DNA from: Microbacterium amylolyticum
GTDB lineage: Bacteria; Actinomycetota; Actinomycetes; Actinomycetales; Microbacteriaceae
Assembly (NCBI RefSeq): GCF_011046975.1
Contig: NZ_CP049253.1
Span: 1,116,001 to 1,180,000, forward strand
Reading direction: 5' to 3'
Length of the DNA: 64,000 nt
Part shown: one piece after another, positions 25,816 through 34,148 of the stretch
How positions within the stretch are numbered: the stretch's first letter is position 1
How the letters are laid out: each line of letters opens with the position of its first letter
Made by a program: the position numbers and the translations under genes
Notes under the pieces: model-generated
Told to the model about the DNA's origin: nothing
The model's database searches: none
Seen by the model: only the letters and a program-made list of their open reading frames with translations

Positions 25816-26329
25816 GCCAGTTCCGATGTGACCTGGGGGAGATGACGCATATACGCCTCTCCCATCGTGTTGTGGGGAAGGCCGAGATTGGGGCCGGCGT
25901 TGCGGCGCAGCTGCACACCGCGACGAATCGCGAGCTGTGTGTAGTACTCCCACATGTGCTTCTGTGCGGGCAGGCACTCCATCGCCTCGCGTTTTGTTTC
26001 AAACGACGAGGTGATGTCGAGCAGCACGTGGGGCCGGAAGTCGCACTGCTCGGGCTGGTGTGGTTCGAAGAAGAACACCGGTGGCGCCCCGATGATGTCG
26101 TCGGGGCCGGGATACGAGCCATCGGAACCGGCAACGCCGATCGCCTGAGCAAGGATTCGCGCCTGTAACGCCATCCGTGCGGCGGCAGGATGATCACCGT
26201 TATAGGGGTCGGCGAGCGGGTGCGTCAGGACGATCGTGGGGTGGACGCGGCGATTGCCCCTCCCGCACGCCAGACGAAGTCGCCGGCGTGCGCACTGACG
26301 ACGAGTAAAGACGCGGCCCGGTGCCCCAT
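25812..26329 (-). pseudogene. galB: 4-oxalomesaconate hydratase (PIG-L deacetylase-like), frame-shifted by internal deletion
   Basis: GalB hydrates 4-oxalomesaconate; the family has a PIG-L zinc-hydrolase fold. The ATG at 26329, preceded by CGAGGAGGATCC, reads LLVVSAHAGDFVWRAGGAIA, the correct N-terminus, and runs out of frame at about 26245. The C-terminal two thirds resume in another frame (HPTIVLTHPLADPYNGDHPA, FFFEPHQPEQCDFRP, KREAMECLPAQKHMWEYYTQ, GPNLGLPHNTMGEAYMRHLP). Around 75-85 residues, including the RRxEA motif region, are lost. It is the first gene of the operon and lies downstream of a GntR-type operator. Confidence 0.88.
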
Positions 26330-26391
26330 GGATCCTCCTCGATCGATGACCTGGGATCCATCTTGGCCCTGCAAACGAAATTGTTCTACTT

Positions 26392-26403
26392 ATTGTCGAC
26401 AAT
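26392..26403. promoter_or_regulatory. FCD/GntR-type operator palindrome
   Basis: The perfect 12-base palindrome ATTGTCGACAAT lies 63 bases upstream of the galB start and 22 bases from the GntR gene end. The shape TTGT-N2-ACAA fits operators of FCD-domain GntR repressors. A half-site-like AATTGTTCT lies just before it. It probably controlled the now-broken operon. Confidence 0.65.
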
Positions 26404-26424
26404 TACATGAGTGGCCGCCGTCGT

Positions 26425-27066
26425 TCACACCGCCGCAGCCGCCTGACTGCGCAGCGTCAGCGCCGCGAGGATGCCGGACAGATGTTGCCGCGTTGCCTGC
26501 TCTGCCCGGTCCGCATCCCGCGCCAGCAGCGCGTCAATAATCGCCAGGTGCTCCCCCAGCGATTCCTTTGCGCGACCAGGCTGATACGCGAGGCGAAATT
26601 GGTGGCGCGCCGACTGCGCACGCAGGCGGTGCAACAGCACCGCAGCCGTCTCGTGCCCACTCAGCTCCCAGATCCGCCGGTCCATGTCCTGGTTGAGGCT
26701 CGCATACCGCGGCAGGTCGCCCTCGTGGACGGCGGAGGACATCTGATCCCCCAGCGCCGAAAACTGCTCGGCATCGGCCGGAGTCAGCCGCTCACAGGCG
26801 CGTCGCACGCACAGCACCTCAAGCCCTTCGCGCACCTCGACAATTTCGACGGCCTCCTCCAGGGAGATCTGCCGCACCCGTGCGCCCCGGTTCGGAAGGC
26901 GTTCGACAACACCCTCCCCCTCAAGCACCACGAGCGCCGCGCGAACGGCGGAACGTGTGATGCCATATCGTTCTGTCAGATCCGCCTCGACGAGGCGCTG
27001 GTTCGGCACCATTTCGCCCGACATGATCGCCGCGCGAATGTGGCCCGCAATCTCCGCTTCGCCCAT
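26425..27066 (-). CDS. GntR family (FCD domain) transcriptional regulator
   Basis: A 213-residue regulator with N-terminal winged helix (about residues 5-70; VEADLTERYGITRSAVRAAL, LPNRGARVRQI) and a C-terminal all-helical FCD ligand domain (about 75-205) with the metal-binding pattern Asp/His in SLNQDMDRRIWEL, HLAIIDALL and RQHL. Such proteins often sense carboxylic acids and repress neighbouring catabolic operons. It is directly upstream of the galB-rraA-galD-dioxygenase remnant on the same strand. The regulator itself appears intact although its probable targets are broken. Confidence 0.88.
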   Translation of the reverse strand: MGEAEIAGHIRAAIMSGEMVPNQRLVEADLTERYGITRSAVRAALVVLEGEGVVERLPNRGARVRQISLEEAVEIVEVREGLEVLCVRRACERLTPADAEQFSALGDQMSSAVHEGDLPRYASLNQDMDRRIWELSGHETAAVLLHRLRAQSARHQFRLAYQPGRAKESLGEHLAIIDALLARDADRAEQATRQHLSGILAALTLRSQAAAAV

Positions 27067-27157
27067 GTTCGTCCTCCCGGTTCGCCCTCACTGGCCCCGC
27101 CAGTCTAGGCAGAATGGCGACAAAAAGGGCGACAATCTGGCGCGTGAATCGCCGCCG

Positions 27158-28285
27158 TCAGACCATCCGGCGAAGAGCGCGTCGGTCCGGCTTTCCGCTG
27201 GACAAACGCGGAATTTCCTCCAGCCAGACCACACGATCGGGACGACCGGGCGCACCGAGTTCGCGCTCGCACGCCGCACGGATCACAGCGAGCGCGCCAT
27301 CGAGGTCGACGATTGGGCGCGCGACGACGACGGGCACCTGTCCCCACTTGTCATGTTCGACGCCAACAACAACGGCATCGTCGAGGCCGGGAATCTCTCG
27401 GACAATGCGCTCAACGCGATCGAGGGACACATTCACCCCACCGGAGATGATCACATTGTCAACGCGGCCGGAGACGTCGACAACGCCGTCTACGACGTCA
27501 CCGGCGTCACCGGTGCGATACCAGCGGCGACCGGCCTCCGTGACGAATACTCTCTCCGTGAGTTCGGGGTCACCCAGGTAGCCGTCGGCGAGTTGCGGAC
27601 CGGAGATTCGGAGTTCGCCGCCACGCGCCGCCACCTCCACCCCGTCCAGCGGAGCACCGTCGTAGACGCACCCGCCGCTGGTCTCCGTTGAGCCGTACGT
27701 GCGCACAACGCGGGCGCCCAGAGCGATCGTGCGGTCCCGCAGGGCATCGGGAAGGCGCTGCCCGCCGATGAGAATCGTCTCGAACGACGCCAGCGCTTCG
27801 CGGACTCGTTCGTCCTCTTCTGCCGCGTCAACGAGCGTGCGCAGCTGTGCCGGAACGAGGGAGGTGTAACGGGGCACCCGCGCGCCATCACGGAAGGAAT
27901 TCATGCCGCCGACGGCATGCGTAAAGGTGCTCGCCGAGAAGTGACCGGCGAGGATTGCCGGATCACGCCCCGCAACCAGCGCGCGGACCATCACCTGCAC
28001 CCCCGCGATATACCCTCCGGACAGGGGAAGAAGCCAGTGCCCGTCACCGATGCGCGCCGCCGTAGCCATTGCCGCCGCCGTGAGAGCCGACCGTGACAGG
28101 GCGACAGACTTGGGGACACCGCTCGATCCCGACGTTGTGATCACAACGCCGGTTCCGGGCGGCACGATTTCGGGCAGCTTCGGTGCGCCGCCCAGGGCGA
28201 TCGCGGGCCCGGCCCCGAGCACCGCACCGCGGAGCGCGCGCAGAACATCACGCGGATCGTCGCTGCTGATCCGCTCGAGTTTCAT
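27158..28285 (-). CDS. menE: o-Succinylbenzoate-CoA ligase MenE
   Basis: Adenylate-forming ligase activating o-succinylbenzoate with CoA. The ATG at 28285 overlaps the stop of the upstream helicase gene (ATGA) and gives 375 residues, the short actinobacterial form. Core motifs are P-loop ITTSGSSGVPKSVALS (about residues 50-65), RTYGSTETSGG (A5), WYRTGDAGDVVDGVVDVSGR (A7-A8) and PRLSSGKPDRRAL with the catalytic lysine (A10). It is encoded with menB and the helicase on one strand, forming a menB-helicase-menE unit. Confidence 0.94.
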   Translation of the reverse strand: MKLERISSDDPRDVLRALRGAVLGAGPAIALGGAPKLPEIVPPGTGVVITTSGSSGVPKSVALSRSALTAAAMATAARIGDGHWLLPLSGGYIAGVQVMVRALVAGRDPAILAGHFSASTFTHAVGGMNSFRDGARVPRYTSLVPAQLRTLVDAAEEDERVREALASFETILIGGQRLPDALRDRTIALGARVVRTYGSTETSGGCVYDGAPLDGVEVAARGGELRISGPQLADGYLGDPELTERVFVTEAGRRWYRTGDAGDVVDGVVDVSGRVDNVIISGGVNVSLDRVERIVREIPGLDDAVVVGVEHDKWGQVPVVVARPIVDLDGALAVIRAACERELGAPGRPDRVVWLEEIPRLSSGKPDRRALRRMV

Positions 28286-30417
28286 GTGGCCACCCTCGCA
28301 TGCTCTTCCGTGTGGCGACAGGCGGGAAAGCGCGAACAGCCGAGAAAATCCCCCGAGGCACCGCGCCGTCGCGCGAGTACCCCGCGTCGGCACTGCACGC
28401 AGACGTGAACATCGCGGTTCGCCGTGACAACACCATCAGCGAGAAGCTCCATCGCGAATTCCGATGGCCGGTTCTCGTCTGCCACCAGCAGAACGCTCTT
28501 CCGCGCCCGTGTAAGCGCGACGTAGAACAAGCGCCGCTCCTCCGCGAAGGGAAAGGCGTCGCCACTCGGAAGGACCAGCCGCAGGAGCGCGTCCTCCTCC
28601 CGCGTCGAGGGGAATCCGCCCTGGTTCATCGCGGGCAGGATGACGTGGTCCGCTTCCAGCCCCTTTGACGCGTGCATGGTCTGGAACTCGATCGTCAACC
28701 GGTCGTCGGCCGTGTCGGGGAGGAACTGCTCGTCCCGCCGAAAGCGCCCCAGAATCTTCACGGTTGCCGTGTCATCCGGGCCGAGGCGCGCTGCGATCTG
28801 AGCGAGATGCCGAGCAATCGCCTCGCGGGCGTCCCCCGATCCGGCGACGAACTCGAGCGCGATCGGATCGGGATGCGAGAGGGTCGACCGCACCGTCTTA
28901 CGAATCTGCTCCGGGTTCTTCATCACGAACCGGCCCGCCGCACGGCTCAGCTCCGCGCCGCTGCGGAACGTTCGCGTCAGCTTCAGGACCTGTGCGAGGC
29001 CGAACATGTCCTCGAAGCGCGTCATGGCGGTGATATCGGAACCGGCAAAACGGTAGATCGACTGCCAGTCGTCCCCGACCGCGAAGAGATGCCTCTCGCC
29101 ACCGTTCTGCAAAGCGTTGACCAAGCGGGCGCGGGCGCGCGAAACATCCTGAAACTCGTCAACAAGAACGACGCGATACGGCGATGACCATCGTCCGCTC
29201 TCGATGAGCTCGGCGGACTGGTTCAGCATGTCATCGAAATCGACGCTTCCCTCCGCACGAAGATGCGCATCCCACGCGGCACGCACCGCCGTCAGAACCG
29301 TGACGAATGCCTCGGCCAGCTCGAGGTCCTCGGTGGCCCGGGCGCGCTCGCGAAGCTGAGCGTCGGAAAGATCGTTGCTCTTGGCGTGGGACAGGGCCGT
29401 GCGCACGAGCTGTTCTGATCCGTCACCCACGATGCGCCAGGCGGCCGCGAACGCGGGGTCGCTGGCTGCCAGCTGCGCGATGAGGGTGGTCATGAGCGAG
29501 GTGCCCTCATCCGAGACGACGCTCTCGGAGACGGACGGCTTTCGCCCCGTCGCCTCCCCGATCACGCGCAGCCCGAAGGCGTGAAAGGTCATCGCGCGCA
29601 CCGTTCCGGAGAGTCCTGCGGCCCGAAAACGCTCCGTTGTGCGCTGTTCGAGCTCCTGCGCCGCGGCCTGGTTGAAGGCGAGCATGAGGACCTCATCGGG
29701 CCGGGCAATGCCCTTGTGCACGGCCCAGGCGGCCTTCGCCACCATCGTCGATGTCTTTCCGGACCCTGCTGCGGCCACGAGCTGCACGCGGTTGTCGAAC
29801 GTGATCACCGACCGCGCCTGCTCGCGCGTGAGCGGCGTCTTCTCGATCGAACGGAGAAAGTGCCTTTCGGCCTTCAGCTCAGCCCGGAAAATCGCCTCGT
29901 TCTCGTCATCGACCGCGTCGCGCACAGAGGAGGGCGTGTGCACAGCGTGCACGGCCGCCGCCGCCGTCTCGTCGAGCCCTCCGCGCCGCGCACGGCCCCG
30001 GAGCGCCTGAAACGACGCCTCCTTGTCGCGGACAAGCGCCATACGCGTGCGATCCCAGTCACCGATGAATCGCTCAGCCATCCAGCGCCGGTGTCGCACT
30101 CTGTCCGCAACGGACCGGCCGAAGGCGGCAGACCATTCCGTGCACATCCTCTCGAGCAGGCGCACGCCGATCTCGTTCTCCAGCGTCGCCCGGTCCCGGC
30201 GGCTCAGACCGGTGAGTATCTGATCGCCGCCGGGCAGAACAATGTCATTCCACACCCGTCCCCGCCGCAGGCGCAGGCTCTCCCCAGTCAGCGGGGTGGT
30301 GACGACGTCGCCGCCGCACCTAATCGCGATGCGCTCGCGATCCACTCGGATCGCCCAGTCGCCGCTGCGAATGAAGAGACGGGCCCAGGGCGATGGACGC
30401 CATTCCCGCGCCACCAC
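28282..30417 (-). CDS. UvrD/HelD-like superfamily 1 DNA helicase
   Basis: A 711-residue SF1A helicase similar in layout to DNA helicase IV. The GTG at 30417 was chosen because it follows the menB stop by 5 bases; the longer frame overlaps menB. The N-terminal 190 residues form a helicase-IV-like domain. After that come motif I VQLVAAAGSGKTSTMVAKAA, motif II VVLVDEFQDVSRARARLVNA, motif III FAVGDDWQSIYRFAGSD, motif IV LKLTRTFRSG, motif V TMHASKGLEADHVILP and motif VI RRLFYVALTRAR. The C-terminus has a partial topoisomerase-type zinc ribbon (CVQCRRG ... GDFLGCSRFPACRHTE). Its place inside the men cluster is probably positional rather than functional. Confidence 0.9.
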   Translation of the reverse strand: MVAREWRPSPWARLFIRSGDWAIRVDRERIAIRCGGDVVTTPLTGESLRLRRGRVWNDIVLPGGDQILTGLSRRDRATLENEIGVRLLERMCTEWSAAFGRSVADRVRHRRWMAERFIGDWDRTRMALVRDKEASFQALRGRARRGGLDETAAAAVHAVHTPSSVRDAVDDENEAIFRAELKAERHFLRSIEKTPLTREQARSVITFDNRVQLVAAAGSGKTSTMVAKAAWAVHKGIARPDEVLMLAFNQAAAQELEQRTTERFRAAGLSGTVRAMTFHAFGLRVIGEATGRKPSVSESVVSDEGTSLMTTLIAQLAASDPAFAAAWRIVGDGSEQLVRTALSHAKSNDLSDAQLRERARATEDLELAEAFVTVLTAVRAAWDAHLRAEGSVDFDDMLNQSAELIESGRWSSPYRVVLVDEFQDVSRARARLVNALQNGGERHLFAVGDDWQSIYRFAGSDITAMTRFEDMFGLAQVLKLTRTFRSGAELSRAAGRFVMKNPEQIRKTVRSTLSHPDPIALEFVAGSGDAREAIARHLAQIAARLGPDDTATVKILGRFRRDEQFLPDTADDRLTIEFQTMHASKGLEADHVILPAMNQGGFPSTREEDALLRLVLPSGDAFPFAEERRLFYVALTRARKSVLLVADENRPSEFAMELLADGVVTANRDVHVCVQCRRGVLARRRGASGDFLGCSRFPACRHTEEHARVAT

Positions 30418-30421
30418 GATC

Positions 30422-31321
30422 TCAGAAGTGATACGGGAAAGCCGACCAGTCGGGGTCGCGCTTTTCCAGGAAGGAATCACGCCCCTCAACGGCCTCATCG
30501 GTGCCGTACGCCAGGCGCGTCGTCTCCCCCGCGAACAGCTGCATGCCGACCATGCCATCGTCAGCCGCGTTGAAGGCGTACTTCAGCATGCGGATCGCCG
30601 TTGGCGACTTCCCGAGGATCGTTCGCGCCATCGCAATCGCCTCGTTCTCGAGGTCGTCGTGCGCGACAACGCGGTTCACGGCGCCCATTTCGTAGGCGCG
30701 CGTCGCGGAGTACTCCTCCGCAAGGAAGAAGACCTCACGCGCGAACTTCTGGCCGATCTGCTTCGCGTAGTAGGCCGATCCGTACCCCGCGTCGAAGGAA
30801 CCGACGTCGGCGTCGGTCTGTTTGAACTTTGCGTGCTCACGGCTGGCGATCGTCAGATCACACACCGCGTGAAGGGAGTGTCCTCCGCCTGCTGCCCACC
30901 CGGGAACAACCGCGATCACGACCTTCGGCATGAACCGGATCAGCCGCTGCACTTCGAGAATATGGAGGCGTCCGGCGCGGGCAGGATCCGTGACCTCACC
31001 ATCGGCGTCGGAATACTTGTAGCCATCGCGGCCGCGAATGCGCTGGTCGCCGCCCGAACAAAATGCCCAGACACCGTCTTTGGAGCTCGGCCCGTTGCCG
31101 GTGAGCAGCACAACTCCCACCCTGGCGTCCGTGCGTGCGATCTCCAGCGCCCGGTGCAGCTCGTCCACGGTGGCCGGCCGGAAGGCGTTGCGCACCTCGG
31201 GGCGGTCAAACGCGATACGGGTGATACGGCCGTCCTTCGACACGTGCGACGTAATGTCGCGATACCCGTCGGAGTGCGGCGCGGGATCCCACAGTTCGGG
31301 ATCGAAGATGTCGGACACCAT
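30422..31321 (-). CDS. menB: 1,4-dihydroxy-2-naphthoyl-CoA synthase MenB
   Basis: Crotonase-fold enzyme that cyclises o-succinylbenzoyl-CoA to DHNA-CoA. The 299-residue protein shows RIAFDRPEVRNAFRPATVDE, the oxyanion/CoA block GDQRIRGRDGY, VVPGWAAGGGHSLHAVCDLT and DVGSFDAGYGSAYYAKQIGQ with the catalytic Asp/Tyr region typical of MenB. It is the first gene of the menB-helicase-menE unit and is divergent from the decayed LLM oxidoreductase. Sequence and length are normal. Confidence 0.95.
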   Translation of the reverse strand: MVSDIFDPELWDPAPHSDGYRDITSHVSKDGRITRIAFDRPEVRNAFRPATVDELHRALEIARTDARVGVVLLTGNGPSSKDGVWAFCSGGDQRIRGRDGYKYSDADGEVTDPARAGRLHILEVQRLIRFMPKVVIAVVPGWAAGGGHSLHAVCDLTIASREHAKFKQTDADVGSFDAGYGSAYYAKQIGQKFAREVFFLAEEYSATRAYEMGAVNRVVAHDDLENEAIAMARTILGKSPTAIRMLKYAFNAADDGMVGMQLFAGETTRLAYGTDEAVEGRDSFLEKRDPDWSAFPYHF

Positions 31322-31410
31322 GCCTCCCAGCCTACGCCGGGCGTTCCGCAGCGGCGTGACGGGGCCTATCTGTCGGCAAGGTCAACACCGAAGTTCCGAC
31401 TCGCCTCGGC

Positions 31411-31767
31411 GTGCAGATCCAGCCCCAGCACCACACCTCGTACGCCGGCATCCGCGACGCCGCCGCGCGCCTGGAAGACCTGGGCGTCGACGTCCTGTTC
31501 AACTGGGATCACTTCTTCACGCTGAGCGGCGATCCCGACGGCACACACTTCGAATCGTGGACAATGTTGGCCGCGTGGGCAGAGCAGACCGAGCGCATCG
31601 AGCTGGGTGCCCTCGTGCTCTCGAACGAGCTCAAGGGGCGTGACGAGGACGCCGTAAATGCGCTCTTCGACGCGGGAGTGCGCCTGTTCACGCTCGGCGT
31701 TTCCGGGCCGGACATCGACACTGACCTCGTCTCACGGTGGTTGGCCTGGCGCGACAGCAAGAACTAG
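31411..31767 (+). pseudogene. LLM-class F420/flavin oxidoreductase with central deletion
   Basis: The frame keeps both ends of a luciferase-like monooxygenase (about 285 residues in full). The N-terminus (RLGVQIQPQHHTSYAGIR, partly upstream of the only in-frame start, GTG 31411) runs through VLFNWDHFFTLSGDPDGTHF and WTMLAAWAEQTERIELGALV. At about 31626-31645 it jumps to the C-terminal segment ALFDAGVRLFTLGVSGPDID and DLVSRWLAWRDSKN. Roughly 150-170 central residues are missing, in frame. No ATG/GTG/TTG exists between the stop at 31357-31359 and 31411 although conserved codons lie there, so the native start also seems lost. The TAG stop is part of the target-site copy of a MITE-like insertion. 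Confidence 0.82.
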
Positions 31768-31924
31768 GGCGTGTCTCATAATTGGAGCCGCAACGAGCAA
31801 GGCCGTGAGTGCGTGCATCGCCAGGCGGAAGAGGGAGTCGATGCGGGGCATCGTCGACCGATGACAACGCCGCGAGGCGCGTGCTCACGGCCTGCGCAGT
31901 CGGCGATCAATTGTGAGACACGCC
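31768..31924. mobile_element. 157-bp MITE-like element with 17-bp terminal inverted repeats
   Basis: Ends GGCGTGTCTCATAATTG (31768-31784) and its complement at 31908-31924 match at 16 of 17 positions. Both are flanked by the direct copy CTAG (31764-31767 and 31925-31928), a target duplication typical of some IS5-group elements. An inner inverted pair (AGGCCGTGAG / CTCACGGCCT) suggests a long foldback. The inside is too short for a transposase, so it would need a related full-length IS elsewhere for movement. It supplies the stop codon of the upstream broken gene and lies 27 bases before the lactonase start. Confidence 0.82.
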
Positions 31925-31951
31925 CTAGCCCACATACGGCAGGATGGCCGA

Positions 31952-33034
31952 ATGAGATTCTGGACGGGCGCACGCGGCGCAGACATGGGCGCCGATGGAA
32001 CCGGAATCGGTGCGATCACGGCAGGCGATGCGGATTCGCCGCTAGCAAGCGGTGATCTTGCCCTCCGCGGCCTGGCCGTCGAGGCTCCATCGCCGACGTG
32101 GCTCGCGCGCCATCCACACCTCGACGTTGTCTATGCCGCGCTGGAAGGCAGCGGCCGCGTTGGCGCGTACCGGCGCACGGGCGAGGAGTCGCTGACCCCG
32201 CTCGGAAAAACAGTCCCCGCCGGCGAGGCCGTGTGCCACCTTGCCGTCGCACCCGACGGAACGTGCCTGATCGCCTCGTGCTGGGGTGATGGCCGCGTCG
32301 TTCACATTCCGCTCGGCGCTGATGGCTCGCTTGACAAGCCGTCGCTCGCGCCCGCCGCAGAGGACCCCTATCGGGCAGTGGTGTCGCAGGCGGCTCCGTC
32401 AGGTTTCCTCCTCAGCGAAGAGCCGAACGAGGAGGAGGAACGCCCCACGCGGGCGCATGCCGCCGCGTTCCTCCCCGACGGGCGCGTTGCCACAACAGAT
32501 CTCGGCTACGACCTCGTCCGAATCTGGCGCCTTGGCACACGCGGCCTCGTTCCCGATCACCAGATCGTTTTCCCGCACGGTGTCGGACCACGCCACATGT
32601 TCGTCCACCCGAGCGGGCACCTGCATGTTGTCACGGAGTTCTCGTGCGAGGTCTTCACCCTCGCCCCCGACCGCGCCGGCGCGTGGAGAATCGTTTCCGC
32701 CTGCCCGGCGGGAGGCCTCCTCGGCGACACGGCGGCCGAGCTGACGGCATCACGCGACCGCCAGTTCGTGTACGCCGGTCTGCGCGGGGAGAGTAACGCA
32801 ATCGCCGTGCTCCGTGTCGAGGGCAATGGCGAATCGCTCCGTCCGATTGCCACGGCGGACTCCGGCATCAGCGTGCCCCGCCACCACGTCATCGTGCGTG
32901 ATGCCCTGCTCGTCGCCGGACAAAACTCGAACGCAATCGTCTCGCTGTCCCTCGACGAACGAACGGGATTGCCCGGCCGCGTGCGCCATCGGCTCGAACA
33001 CCCCACGCCGCAGCACATTCTGCCGATCGGCTAA
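31952..33034 (+). CDS. Lactonase-family seven-bladed beta-propeller protein
   Basis: A 360-residue protein of the YbhE/Pgl-like lactonase family (6-phosphogluconolactonase-type propeller). Features are repeated beta-strand blades with the family sentences TWLARHPHLDVVYAALEG, AVAPDGTCLIASCWGDGRV, RAHAAAFLPDGRVATTDLGY, FPHGVGPRHMFVHPSGHLHV and VPRHHVIVRDALLVAGQNSN. The ATG at 31952 is preceded by AGGATGGCCGA. It may hydrolyse 6-phosphogluconolactone or another lactone, but many homologues have unknown substrates. Only 23 bases separate the CTAG copy from the start codon, so its promoter probably lies in or before the MITE. Confidence 0.88.
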   Translation: MRFWTGARGADMGADGTGIGAITAGDADSPLASGDLALRGLAVEAPSPTWLARHPHLDVVYAALEGSGRVGAYRRTGEESLTPLGKTVPAGEAVCHLAVAPDGTCLIASCWGDGRVVHIPLGADGSLDKPSLAPAAEDPYRAVVSQAAPSGFLLSEEPNEEEERPTRAHAAAFLPDGRVATTDLGYDLVRIWRLGTRGLVPDHQIVFPHGVGPRHMFVHPSGHLHVVTEFSCEVFTLAPDRAGAWRIVSACPAGGLLGDTAAELTASRDRQFVYAGLRGESNAIAVLRVEGNGESLRPIATADSGISVPRHHVIVRDALLVAGQNSNAIVSLSLDERTGLPGRVRHRLEHPTPQHILPIG

Positions 33035-33094
33035 CTCGATTCGACGCGCGGAACATCACTCGCGTCCGGGCGCACCGCACGGCAGGATGGGCAC

Positions 33095-34081
33095 ATGAAC
33101 CTGCCGGCGCTGGATGATCTGCTGGGCACGCTGCGCGTCGTGACCCTTCCTCTTCTCACGCGATTCCGCGGCGTCGATCACCGCGAGGCCGCTCTCTTTG
33201 AAGGACCGGAGGGGTGGGCGGAGTTCTCTCCTTTCCTCGAGTACGACACGGCGGAGGCCGCGACCTGGCTGGAGTCGGCGATCCACTTCGCCTTCGACCC
33301 GCAGCCCGCCTCGCGGCGCGACCGAATCGGCGTCAACGCCACCATCCCCGCCATCGACGCGGGTGACGTTCCCACCGTCCTTGCCCGGTACGACGGGTGC
33401 CGAACCGCCAAGGTCAAGGTGGCCGAACGCGGCCAAACTCTGAATGACGACGTTGCCCGTGTCGCCGCCGTTCGCGACGCCATGGGCCCGGAAGGGCGTG
33501 TGCGCATTGACGCCAACGGCGGGTGGAATGTGGATGAAGCGGAAACCGCGCTGCACGCGCTCAGCGCCTACGACCTCGAGTACGCCGAACAGCCGTGCGG
33601 TTCCGTGGAGGAGTTGGCCGAGATCCGTCGACGTCTGATCGACTGGGACATCCCGATCGCCGCGGACGAATCAATCCGCCGCGCTGAAGACCCACTCGCC
33701 GTTGCCCGCGCAGAAGCCGCCGACCTCATGGTCATCAAAGCCCAGCCGCTCGGCGGAGTCCGTCGCGCCCTCGACATCGTGGAGCGCACGGGTCTGCCCG
33801 CCGTCGTCTCTTCAGCCATCGACACTTCCATCGGCCTCGCCCAGGGCGCACACCTCGCCGCGGCGCTTCCGACACTCGACTACGACTGCGGACTCGGAAC
33901 AGCCTCGCTCCTCGCCGCGGACGTAACAACCACCCCCTTGAAGCCCGTCGACGGCTATATTCCCGTGGCCCGCATCACGCCCGATGGCCACCTCCTCGAT
34001 GAGCATGCGGCGAGCGCAGAACGCCGCGCCTGGTGGGAGGCTCGGATTCGCGCCTGCCATCAGGAACTGACGTCGCGTTAG
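33095..34081 (+). CDS. menC: o-Succinylbenzoate synthase MenC
   Basis: Enolase-superfamily dehydratase that makes o-succinylbenzoate from SHCHC. The 328-residue protein has the catalytic lysine motif AKVKVAE (about residue 110), metal ligands Asp/Glu/Asp in VRIDANGGWN, YAEQPCGSVEELAEI and IPIAADESI, and the second lysine in LMVIKAQPLGGVRRAL. It follows the lactonase gene by 60 bases and ends before the convergent TetR gene. It completes the ring-forming half of the menaquinone pathway in this window. Confidence 0.93.
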   Translation: MNLPALDDLLGTLRVVTLPLLTRFRGVDHREAALFEGPEGWAEFSPFLEYDTAEAATWLESAIHFAFDPQPASRRDRIGVNATIPAIDAGDVPTVLARYDGCRTAKVKVAERGQTLNDDVARVAAVRDAMGPEGRVRIDANGGWNVDEAETALHALSAYDLEYAEQPCGSVEELAEIRRRLIDWDIPIAADESIRRAEDPLAVARAEAADLMVIKAQPLGGVRRALDIVERTGLPAVVSSAIDTSIGLAQGAHLAAALPTLDYDCGLGTASLLAADVTTTPLKPVDGYIPVARITPDGHLLDEHAASAERRAWWEARIRACHQELTSR

Positions 34082-34148
34082 CAGGACCGGGTCACGCTCC
34101 CGCGGTGGTCCGCACCGCAAGCGTGTGGTGACGAACGGCCGCCGCGCT

